Source: Triparma columacea (Eukaryota > Sar > Bolidophyceae > Parmales > Triparmaceae). From it: a DNA stretch of 64,000 nucleotides. Positions within the stretch are counted from its first letter, which is position 1. Each line of letters starts with the position of its first letter. The stretch covers positions 1 through 64,000 of the forward strand of contig BRYA01000106.1 in assembly GCA_030267965.1 (NCBI GenBank). The letters run 5' to 3'. Below the pieces are notes generated by a model, which saw only the letters and a list, made by a program, of their open reading frames with translations, did not search any database and was not told the origin of the DNA. Shown here in pieces: positions 8,491 to 18,400 of the stretch. The translations under genes were made by a program, and so were the position numbers.

Positions 8491-11400
8491 TCACCGCTTC
8501 TTCACCGTCACAAACCAATTCCCCTTCTCCCACCCCGCCCCCTCTACCTCCAGTCCCCCGCACTCCTTCACGAGCTCCTCCATCTCCCCCTCAACGTAGA
8601 CATGACAGTACCTGTCAAAGCTGACGAGCCCCTCGTCCAAATCAACCTTTCCCTCGGGGTACTCTTCCATTATCTTGTCCTCGCTTATCCCTCCCCCTTC
8701 CCCTCCCCCCCCCCCTACCCTCTGAAGGTACTTGGGTTGGACCTTGAATGGGACCCAGACATCCTGTTTCTCGAATCTTGGGTGATGGGTAAGAATTGGG
8801 TAAGCAACAAGCAAGGTACGGTGAACTTCGAAACCGGGGAACGCGTCAGACGAGCGAAAGGCACCTCAACTTATACACTAGCATAATCCCTTCCGCAATT
8901 CGATTCGCTCATCGCCGCAAATCCCTTCCGCGACTCGCTTCGCTCGTCGCAGGTGGTAAGCAACAAGCAAGGTACGGTGAACTTCGAAACCGGGGAACGC
9001 GTCAGACGAGCGCAAGGCACCTCAACTTATACATTAGCATAATCCCTTCCGCAACTCGATTCGCTCGTCGCCGCAAATCCCTTCCGCGACTCGCTTCGCT
9101 CGTCGCAGCCCCTTCAGCGGTTCGCTTCGCTCACCGCTCGCTTCGCTCGTCGCACTCACTCACCTCCTCTTCCCCCCCGCTCCCTCTTGCTCCATCGCCC
9201 ACGCCTGTATTTCCGCCCTCCCCCCAACCTTCAAGACTCTCCTAATCTCCCTCAAGCACTTAACCCTCCTCTCCCTGCTGCTCAGGTGGTGCATGACCGC
9301 GATGCATATAGCCCCGTCGAACCATTCATCAATAAACGGTAGCTTCAAACAGTCCCCCACAACCCCGTTCCCAACCTTCCCATAAGCGCTCCCCCCCATC
9401 TCCACCTGCATCCTATCCTTCCCCCCCCTCCTCCCCCCCCCCCCCACAGCGCACTTAACCAGCTCCTCGCTAACGTCAACCCCCTGAACCCAGTGTCCAT
9501 TACAGTACCCCGCAGCGAAGTACTTCCCGTCCCCGCACCCTGCGTCGAGGACGAAGCTACCGGGTGGTAGGGATGCCAGGAAACCCACGGCACGGGGCCA
9601 GAGGATACCACGCAAGCTGCGGGTGTGCGTCCACTGGAGAGCGACGTTGTTGTAGAAATCCACAACCCCAACACCCTCAACGTCTGGTCGAACCTTCACG
9701 TTATCTTGGGGAGTTGCGGCGACCCCTCCGACTCCTTCCTCTTCTCCAGAATCAACGTAATCCATAAATCCCGTCCCTTCTACGTTCAGTACGCTCCTGA
9801 ACGTAAGGCTTATCCTCTTGGTTCTTTTTAGGATCTTCCCAAAGACCTTGTCGGTCTTCCTGCTGCTGATGGCGTGAGTCCACTTGTAACGTGCATCACC
9901 CTTCATGCTGACGAGGCTAATATTGAGAGAGAGAGAGAATAGGGGGGGAGGGGGGAGGAGTGGGGTTAGAGGTTTGTGAGAATGATCCGTGTCTAATTGC
10001 GTAAATTGCCTTAATTGCCTTCATCCCTAGTCCTCGAACCCTCTCCTTTCCCCTCCCCCCCTTCCCTCTCCTTCCCCTCCCCCACAAACTCCCCCACAAG
10101 CTCCCTAACCCTCCTTCACTTTAACTCTGCGCCTCCGGCGCCTCCCTTAATCTCACCTCCCCCTCTCTAACCAAACGTCTTTCCTCCTCCCCTTCCCCCC
10201 GATTTCCCTAAACTCCATAACAACTCCACTCCCCGTACTAACACTAACAATCTCCTCACCAAACGCGCTCTCAGTATCAACATGTCCCCCGATACCCTGC
10301 CCGGGTTCGTACTCGTTTACTGTACATTGATTACAACCGGGGAGGATGGTGAGAACTTTATCACGAACAGAGGCTACGGAAATATCGTTTAAACCACCCA
10401 TACCTTCACAGGTACCGAGGGGTGTTGTTCTATCCCTTATTACATCCTGGGTGGAGTAATCGAATACGTAACCGTAGTGGATTACACGACGACGTAGAAG
10501 ACCACCGCGCTTTCGTGATTGTGAGAACCATGATTTACAGGTGGGACTGGTGAAGTAATCGAAACATTCACGTTCCTCCTGTTGCGTGTGTGTGGGGGGG
10601 TTGGAGATTTAGTGAATTATTTAACGTGATTTAGAGTGTTATGAGAGCTTGTAAATTATCTAAATACACACACAACAAAACACACATCATCATGAACACG
10701 AACGTAAACGAGCACCGTATCCCCGACTCTACCTTTTATAAATTCGTCCTTTTAATCCCACACACACACACTTACCTGTTCGTTTAAGAATCCCTCAATA
10801 ACAGTAAGTCCCTCAACTTCAACATCCCTATATACCTCAACGTCGATCAACCCTTCCTTCTCCCCCTTTTTTACGTTATTAACAAACGCTTTCTCCACCT
10901 TAACAACCCTACTTTTCCTCCATTTGTTATTCCCTTTTTGAATAGATATAGATTTACCGTTCATGTTACTAATAACCTTATCGACTTCGGCGTAGTTTTC
11001 AAAGCCTATATAAAAATGTGATTTACCTACTGGTTGATAAACCTCAATCTCACCTTTGACACCTAGGGTGTTTTTTAAATATGGGAGCAAGGTTACTTTG
11101 ATAGTATGGTTGGGGGAATTGAACGGGTACGTGTAACAGATGTACGGGATTCTTATATCCGGTTCATCATCGTCGGTGGAAGTAGAATCTCTTTCATTCC
11201 CGTTATCATCCCTACCATCCTCCTCCTCTTTTTCCATACCTTCTAGTCCCATGATAATAACGCAATTACTATCCCCCCCTCCCCCCCCCACGATTTTCCC
11301 CCCCGGTAGAAACTTCGGTATGTTACTCAGACTCAACCACGGTATCTTAACCCCGTTTGCTGGAGTTGGTGAGGATACATCTGAGAGAGAGGAAACGTTG

Positions 11401-11891
11401 TTTACAACAATCTCACCGTCAATCTCATCACCCTTTCTTTCGTTAATCCATTTAACTTTAACCCCCCCCCCCTCCCCCCACCCCATGTCCATTGTTGTAT
11501 CTTTCCCTTTCATCCACTCCACAACCATCTCCGTCTCCTCACTCATAGGCTCAAAAGGTAGTTTCAAAACGAATGTCTTACTACTTTTACACGTCCAAAT
11601 TTCCCACTTCTTTACCCCTACTATATCATTAAGGTTTGATAGAAGTGTGTTTAACGGTTGTATAGCTACGAAGTTGTTGGTGGGGATTATAGGGATGGAT
11701 GTTATGGATAAATATGTATTTATTGAATTCAAGTTATACGCACTTGAGGGTGTTGGGTATACATATGGTAGAGGCTCTCTCGGGGGGAGTGTATGGAGGG
11801 TTATTGAAGGGGAGATTAATGAGGGAGGGGGGGGAGGAGGGGATGAAGTGGGAGAGGAGAGACGGGTACTGTATACGTATAGGTTTAACAT
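8491..11891 (-). CDS. ALKBH8: ALKBH8-like tRNA wobble-uridine hydroxylase/methyltransferase, 858 aa
   Basis: Exons 11891-10776, 10578-10157, 9916-9164 and 8776-8491; all phases fit. Order: an N-terminal region with an RRM-like fold (KSHFYIGFENYAEVDKVISN, about residues 300-350), an AlkB 2-oxoglutarate/Fe(II) dioxygenase, then a Trm9-like SAM methyltransferase. Iron ligands are HVD (in GIGGHVDTESAFG) and the His of RYKWTHAIS; the 2OG-binding Arg lie in RISLTFR. The SAM site is VLDAGCGDGKY. The C-terminus (RYCHVYVEGEMEEL, EKGNWFVTVKKR) matches the family end. The family methylates carboxymethyluridine in the tRNA wobble position and hydroxylates the product. The extended N-terminus (about 300 residues, partly acidic) is not recognised. 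Intron 3 contains tandem intron-like repeats. Confidence 0.92.
8800..9108. repeat. Two tandem 156-bp units, intron-like in the plus direction
   Basis: Lies within intron 3 of ALKBH8. Two nearly identical units start at 8800/8801 and 8956/8957 (period 156). Read on the plus strand, each begins GTAAGCAACAAGC and ends CTTCGCTCGTCGCAG, that is, with a 5' and a 3' splice-site consensus. The host gene runs on the other strand. Each unit holds the GCTTCGC core near its end. Confidence 0.85.
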
Positions 11892-12708
11892 AGGGTGAGG
11901 TTTTTTATGGGATGGGGGGGAGGGGGGGAGGGGGGGGGAGCTTGGGTAGAATAGGAAGGATGGATTGGTTGTTTTTGTGATGTTTTGAGTGATGTTTGTT
12001 GAGTGATTGTCGTTGATATGTGAGTGACGTTTAATATTCTTATTAACAAACTATGAGGGGAGCTGCTAGATGGAGATAGTGGATGGGGATAGTGGATGGG
12101 GAATAGAAGTGAGTGAGATGAGCCAAAGTGGGTAAAAATGCGCTAAAATGGAGCTAAAATGGCGCTAACATGGCGCCAAAGTGAGTAGACTTGGCTATAG
12201 TGTGCTGTAATGCGCTATACTGTGCTATAATGTGCCACAATTAGCTATAGAATATAAGGCAGCCAATCGATATCTGAAAAAGCAAATATAAACGTAATCT
12301 AACCTCAATATGATCCTCAATACGATCTAGAATACAAACAACGACACAAACCACACCACAAACAGCTCCTCAAATGAATAAATGAGGAATAAATGCAGAG
12401 CATCTCGAGGACCAATCTCCACACCAACACTCAATTTAACACACTAACTACACATATACAAGCTTCAGAAACTAACAACTACGTAAATAAAGCCAACTAC
12501 TACTACTATATATCATTCGATTCACTCAAATCCACTGCTAACATACAAATTGAAATTACCTCCTGTGTTTTGCTCCTTCCATCCATTCTGCTTGTTTCCC
12601 TCATTCCACCAAACTATTTCAACAAACTTTAGCACCGTCGCTTAAAATATATTTTGCAACAATAAAAGAAGGTTTAGATGCTTCAACTCTTCTTAAGATG
12701 AATCAACG
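11892..12708. other. Upstream region of ALKBH8, low-complexity
   Basis: Contains G runs at 11910-11940 and a degenerate short tandem array at 12130-12245 (GCGCTAAAATGG / GTGCTATAATG-type units), then AT-rich sequence. Short open frames (e.g. 12393-12632) have a biased composition and no family features. Confidence 0.5.
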
Positions 12709-13797
12709 TTATACGTGATGCTTAGAAATGTGACTCTTGAGGTTGGATCTCTGCTTCGTCTTATATTCACACCCTTCTTGCGAGCATGTATGCCAGGTTA
12801 CGCCAATATCGTGAATATTAGCAAGGTGTGTCTTGATGCTGCCTCTCTCCTTCGCCTGATATTCACACCCTCTTTGCGGGCATGCATGCCAGGTTACGCC
12901 AATGTTGTGAATTTGAGCAAGGTGTAACTTAATGCTGCCTCTCTGCTTCGCCTTATACTCACACCCTTCTTGCGGGCATGAATGCCATGTTACGCCAATA
13001 TCATGAACATCAGCAAGGTGCCTCTTGATATCACCTTTCAGCTTCGCTTTAAATTCACACCCTTCTTGCGGGCATGTATGCCAAATTACTCCAATATTGT
13101 GAACATTAGCAAGGTGTAACTTGATATTGCCTCTCTCCTTCGCCTTATATTCACACCCTTCTTGCGAGCATGTATGCCACGTTACGCCAATGTTGTGAAC
13201 ATTAGCAAGGTGTAACTTGATATTGCCTCTCTCCTTCGCCTTATATTCACACCCTTCTTGCGAGCATGTATGCCACGTTACGCCAATGTTGTGAATATAA
13301 GCAAGGTGTATCTTGATTTTGCCTCTTATCTTCGTCCTATATTTGCATCCTCTCTGTTTGCACATGTAAGGCCTCTCAGCTATCTCGTCCTCGTCGTACT
13401 CATACATCCTCGCAGCCACCTGTCCATTCACCCCAACTACTCCAACGCCTCTGCTGTCAGTCTTCCTTTCAGTAACAACTTCCACCTCCCCATCACATGG
13501 TTGGCAAACAAGCAGATCATGCTGTACCACGTTACCATCTTCAACCACCTCCCCGTTTCCTGCTTCCTTGATGCCATCCACTGTCGTTGTATTCTTGTTG
13601 TGTCCTTGAAACCCAGGAAGGATACCTGGTGCCGTCCATGGAAATTCTTCCACCTTGAAAGCATCTATGACTGTGGTGGTATTTGGCGCAAACATGTCCA
13701 TATCTGACGACATATCCTCACTGAATGCCGATATGCTCGGCCAGCAAGTGTCTTTGTTGAATGCTTCCAGTAACAGGTAGCAAATGTTTTTTGCCAT
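12709..13797 (-). CDS. C2H2-type zinc-finger protein with seven tandem fingers, 362 aa
   Basis: The start is the ATG at 13797 (MAKNICYLLLEAFN); the frame opens 26 codons earlier without an ATG. About 170 N-terminal residues lack a recognised domain. Then come seven fingers of pattern C-x4-C-x12-H-x4-H (CSQEGCEYKAKERGNIKLH), joined by the unusual conserved linker N/D-I-G-V-T-W-H instead of TGEKP. Such arrays normally bind nucleic acid in the nucleus; no target can be inferred. Two adjacent fingers are identical in sequence, a sign of recent duplication or conversion. The neighbour at 14201-15193 has a related but distinct array. Confidence 0.85.
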   Translation of the reverse strand: MAKNICYLLLEAFNKDTCWPSISAFSEDMSSDMDMFAPNTTTVIDAFKVEEFPWTAPGILPGFQGHNKNTTTVDGIKEAGNGEVVEDGNVVQHDLLVCQPCDGEVEVVTERKTDSRGVGVVGVNGQVAARMYEYDEDEIAERPYMCKQRGCKYRTKIRGKIKIHLAYIHNIGVTWHTCSQEGCEYKAKERGNIKLHLANVHNIGVTWHTCSQEGCEYKAKERGNIKLHLANVHNIGVIWHTCPQEGCEFKAKLKGDIKRHLADVHDIGVTWHSCPQEGCEYKAKQRGSIKLHLAQIHNIGVTWHACPQRGCEYQAKERGSIKTHLANIHDIGVTWHTCSQEGCEYKTKQRSNLKSHISKHHV

Positions 13798-14200
13798 TGT
13801 TTTCTGGATTTTGAGTTTTGGAGTTTTGGGTATTCTAGGGGAAAAGTTAGTCCTAGAATTCCTACGTCTAAACAAACTTATTGGAACAAGAGGGAGAGGG
13901 AGGGGTTGACGATTAGGTGGGAGTGTGTGTTTTGTGATTATTTTTTTCTTGTGACAAGTGGAGCAGACCGATCGTTTTACTTTGAATCTGGCTATGGTGT
14001 TTCGGCGATTTGGCTCAGAGCCCTCCTTGGTGTTTGAAAAGGAGAGTGATTTCGGCGTAAATTTGTTGAGAAAATAAACTTGACAGGAAAGAGCGACAAT
14101 GCAACGATCGTGGGGAGAGGAGGTGATGAGGGAATAATGTAAACCTGGATATTGTTTTGTTTTATAGGTATGTTTTCGTTTTATGAAACGGACTGGATTT
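13798..14200. other. Spacer between two zinc-finger genes
   Basis: No gene seen. It must hold the promoter of the 12709-13797 gene and the 3' end of the 14201-15193 gene. Confidence 0.5.
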
Positions 14201-15193
14201 TTAGTGCATTGAGGCGTGATGTCGTTTGAGATTGTTTTTTTGCTTCGTTTTGTAGTCGCAGTCCTCGCAGTGGTGCCAGATCACATTTTCATTGTGGATG
14301 AATGCGCGATGCTTGTTGACAGCGCTTTTATGCTTCGCTTTGTAGTCACAGTCCTCACAGTGGTGCCAGGTCACGTTTTTATTGTGGATGAATGCACGAT
14401 GCTGCTTGAGGTTGCCTTTATCCTTCGCTTTGTAGTCGCAGTCCTCACAGTGGTGCCAGGTTACGTTTTTGTTGTGGATATCTGCACGATGCTGCTTGAG
14501 ATGTGCATTTTGCTTCGCTTTGTAGTCGCAGTCTTCACAGTGGTGCCAGGTCACGTTTTCATTGTGGATATCTGCACGATGCTGCTTGAGATGGCTTTTT
14601 TGCTTCGCTTTGTAGTCGCAGTCCTCACAGTGGTACCAGGTCACGTTTTTGTTGTGGATAGCTGCGCGATGCCTGTTGAGGCAACCTTTCCAGTTTGTCC
14701 TGTAGCTGCATCCAGGTTCACTACAAACAAACTTCTTCCCATCCTTCATACTACCCACAGCTTGCTCTTCGACTTCTACCTCTTCGTCACTATCCTCATC
14801 AATCGAGACTAGATCCTCGTCCTCCTCCTCCCCATCCCCCCCCTCTTCCTCTTCGCTGTCGTCGCTGTTAGAGTCTATCGAACACAAATCCACTTCCTCC
14901 TCTTCACTACCCTCCTCCTCCTTACAAACCCCACAAAGCAACGCTGCTCCTCTCCCACCAACGTCCTCTTCCTCCCCTTCTTCCTCATCTTCCTCTTCCT
15001 CATCGTCACTGTACAAGCAAACGAACTCCCCTACTCCACCTCCCCCCCATTCCTCAAAGCTACTCTCACCCTCAACATCCTCCACCTTGCAACCAGCCTG
15101 ATCAACCTCACCATAACCGCTGGGAAGCTCAATTTTTACCCTGCTCATCTCCTCCTTCGTTGTTGTCTCCCCCATATTCTCCAAGTTCTCCAT
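14201..15193 (-). CDS. Acidic C2H2-type zinc-finger protein with six fingers, 330 aa
   Basis: The start chosen is the ATG at 15193 (MENLENMGETTTKEEM); the open frame upstream begins only with GTG. The N-terminal half is very acidic, with long Asp/Glu runs (about residues 60-150), resembling an activation-type or histone-interacting segment. Six fingers follow. The first is C-x4-C and the rest are C-x2-C-x12-H-x4-H (CEDCDYKAKQKSHLKQH), separated by H-N-K/E-N-V-T-W-H linkers. The shared TWH linker signature suggests common ancestry with the neighbouring seven-finger gene. Probably a nuclear nucleic-acid-binding protein; the target is unknown. Confidence 0.85.
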   Translation of the reverse strand: MENLENMGETTTKEEMSRVKIELPSGYGEVDQAGCKVEDVEGESSFEEWGGGGVGEFVCLYSDDEEEEDEEEGEEEDVGGRGAALLCGVCKEEEGSEEEEVDLCSIDSNSDDSEEEEGGDGEEEDEDLVSIDEDSDEEVEVEEQAVGSMKDGKKFVCSEPGCSYRTNWKGCLNRHRAAIHNKNVTWYHCEDCDYKAKQKSHLKQHRADIHNENVTWHHCEDCDYKAKQNAHLKQHRADIHNKNVTWHHCEDCDYKAKDKGNLKQHRAFIHNKNVTWHHCEDCDYKAKHKSAVNKHRAFIHNENVIWHHCEDCDYKTKQKNNLKRHHASMH

Positions 15194-15484
15194 TATGGTC
15201 CCTGAAAATGGCCTTCCAGTGAGTGAGATCTTCCGGGGATGTAGGGACAAGCACTTACAGATCCAAGATGCGGAGGATCGGTAGGAAATCGAAGGAAATC
15301 GTTGATGGAATACGGCAAACCCCGCAAACGTCAAAATCACAGGGTTTTGTACACGATAAACCAAGAAAATATTCACAGAGAAAAAAAGGCCTTTTGTAGA
15401 TCAGATCGGGTCCCACCACTCGGCCCAGAATTTAATCCAGTAATTCCGAAATCCCTCCTTCATTCTTCTGTTGCGTGATTCCAG
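15194..15484. promoter_or_regulatory. Divergent promoter region
   Basis: About 290 bases between the head-to-head zinc-finger gene (minus) and the large surface-protein gene (plus). No individual element can be named. Confidence 0.4.
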
Positions 15485-18400
15485 ATGAAGTCGATGCGCC
15501 TAGTCTTGTCCGATAGTGGATCCGGCCTCCAAAAAACCAGGAATCCTCAGCAATGCAACCGAGTGAAAGTGTCTCATATTTGCCTAATCTTTTGGACCTG
15601 CTTAGTCCTAGTCGGAGGGAGGTCGTTGGCTGAGGTGAATGTGGTCGATATGAACGGGCTGTTCAACACGGTCAGTAATTATGTGAATAGCAATGTTAAC
15701 ACTGGCAACTCCATCATGGCAAATGGTGACTCTACGATTCTAGCTGCTGGGCCGTATAAATGCTCACAGGGGACTTGTGCAGATAGTGGTACCATGCTGG
15801 CCACAAGAGACTTGAATGGAGAGGTCAAGTGTGTGGAGGACAACGCAAGCTGTGTGTTGGATGGAGAGAATGAAAGAGGAGGGATGGTTGTGTATGGAAC
15901 TGGGAGTGGAACACTTATTCTCCGAGCTCTCACCTTCGAAAAGGGGTATCGTGATGTTGGTGGAGGGGTTTTCATTTGGAGTGGTGCCATAGTGGACTTG
16001 AAGCTCTGTATTTTCTCCAATAATAGAGCTACAAGTAGTAGTTATGGAGGTGGAGCAATTTATGTTGCTTATGATGGAACTACTGTCAATGCCTACGGAA
16101 CAAGCTTCAATGGAAACACAGCAGACTCAGGAAATGGTGATGATATTTACAGGGCTAGTGGAACCATCACCATCCATAATACGTGCCCTTCTCCCTACTC
16201 CTCCAACACTCCAATCCAAGGTAAGATGAGAATGAGGTTTGTGTGGTCTATAGAACCATTCCTAACCCCACAACTCACTTTACGTTACCGCTGCACCAAT
16301 TCCTATTCCTACCTCTCTCCNNNNNNNNNNNNNNNNNNNNNNNNNNNNNNNNNNNNNNNNNNNNNNNNNNNNNNNNNNNNNNNNNNNNNNNNNNNNNNNN
16401 NNNNNNNNNNNNNNNNNNNNNNNNNNNNNNNNNNNNNNNNNNNNNNNNNNNNNNNNNNNNNNNNNNNNNNNNNNNNNNNNNNNNNNNNNNNNNNNNNNNN
16501 NNNNNNNNNNNNNNNNNNNNNNNNNNNNNNNNNNNNNNNNNNNNNNNNNNNNNNNNNNNNNNNNNNNNNNNNNNNNNNNNNNNNNNNNNNNNNNNNNNNN
16601 NNNNNNNNNNNNNNNNNNNNNNNNNNNNNNNNNNNNNNNNNNNNNNNNNNNNNNNNNNNNNNNNNNNNNNNNNNNNNNNNNNNNNNNNNNNNNNNNNNNN
16701 NNNNNNNNNNNNNNNNNNNNNNNNNNNNNNNNNNNNNNNNNNNNNNNNNNNNNNNNNNNNNNNNNNNNNNNNNNNNNNNNNNNNNNNNNNNNNNNNNNNN
16801 NNNNNNNNNNNNNNNNNNNNNNNNNNNNNNNNNNNNNNNNNNNNNNNNNNNNNNNNNNNNNNNNNNNNNNNNNNNNNNNNNNNNNNNNNNNNNNNNNNNN
16901 NNNNNNNNNNNNNNNNNNNNAGACTATGCAGAATTTGCTGCTACTTCTTGCTCTGCCTGCTCAGGAGAGGGAGAGTTCTCGGCAGAGAAAGGACAGGCAG
17001 CATGCTCCACAGCACCGGCAGGCTTCAAGCCCATCTCTGAGACTAACCGCTCGGGAATCGTGGCTTGCCCCGCCGGGACATTCGCAATTGGGGGCAAGAC
17101 GAGCTGCACAGTCTGCCCAGCAGGCAAATACAGCAGCGTGGGAGCAGCCGGTTGCTCTACCTGCGCTACTTGCGCTACCGGTAGATACTTGATCAACGCC
17201 TGCACTCCTACAACCGAGACTCTGTGCGGAGACTGCCTAGCAGGGACAGCGTCGATTGGAGGTGCAGTGACGGAATGCACTCCATGCAACGTGGATGGCA
17301 AATACTCCATCTCTGACAATGCCAGCTTTTGCTTGACAGCCAAGGCTGGATACAAGCCGAGAGAAGACCACAAGGGAGAGGAACTTTGCCCAGCAGGAAC
17401 GTACTCCACTGGCGGAGCTAATGAGTGCTCCGAGTGTGGTGAAGGAGAAACTAGCGATGCTGGTGCCGCGGGCTGCTCCACCTGCGCGACTTGTGCCACC
17501 GGTAGATACATGATCAATGCCTGCACTCCTACAACTGAGACTATGTGCGGAGACTGCCCCAAAAACACCTTCACTCTTTCAGGCGCAGCAAATAGAGAAG
17601 GCTGCACTCCGTGCGAAAATGTTGGCGAGTTCTCTAAACCTGGTGCTGGCTACTGTGAGAAGTGCCCTCAATATGAGGAGTTCAATGAATTCTCTCTGTC
17701 TTCTTGCGAGTGCATGCCATCCTTCTCCAGAATAGGCGATGACAACTCATGTACCTGCAAGGCCGGAGAAACCCTGATGGGTACCTCCTGCGAGCCCTGC
17801 GAGAAGGGGAAATGGAAGTCTGTCATTGGCGTCACCAGCTGCTCTCGTTGCGAGGACACTCTCAAGGGGTCAATCACTGAGAACCCTGGTTCAACCTCAT
17901 CATCTTCCTGTATCTGTCCCTCCCGTACTTACGACGATGGGGAGGGCTCCTGCGTTCCAATTGAGGAGGGAATGAGGGAGGATATCACTGGCATGACGCT
18001 CGCTTCCTTGACCCTCGAGGAAGGTTTTTGGAGAACCAGCTCAAAGTCCTCCGATGTCCGCCCCTGCATCACCCCAGAAGCCTGCGCTGGCGGCAACGAC
18101 ACTGAGACCATGTGCCGCGATGGACACACCGGCCCTTATTGCGCCCTCTGCAAGGACGACTACAACCTAGACCCTTTCATGCTTTGCAAGCAGTGCAGCA
18201 AGAGCAAAAACGATGTTGCTTTCACCGTCCTCGCTTTCGTGCTCTTTGCGTTGATACTGATCGGCGGGTACGTGCTCCTTAAAAAGAAACTGGGTGGAGG
18301 ACGAAGGGGGAAGGAGGTTTGGAAGAGGTGCAAGAATGGGGTGAAGATTTTGTTCGCCTCCGGCCAGATTACAGCATCCCTCCCCAACGTCGTCCCGCAA

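Noticed and set aside
8205..8624. Plus-strand Pro/Ser-rich frame over the repeats
   Set aside because: Low-complexity translation of repeat DNA, overlapping ALKBH8 exon 4 in antisense.
14216..14812. Plus-strand frame with repeated VVAVLTVVPGHVF
   Set aside because: Antisense shadow of the zinc-finger array.
16243..17040. Open frame running through the N gap
   Set aside because: The frame is an artefact of unknown bases; the GCC2/GCC3 frame is the coding one.
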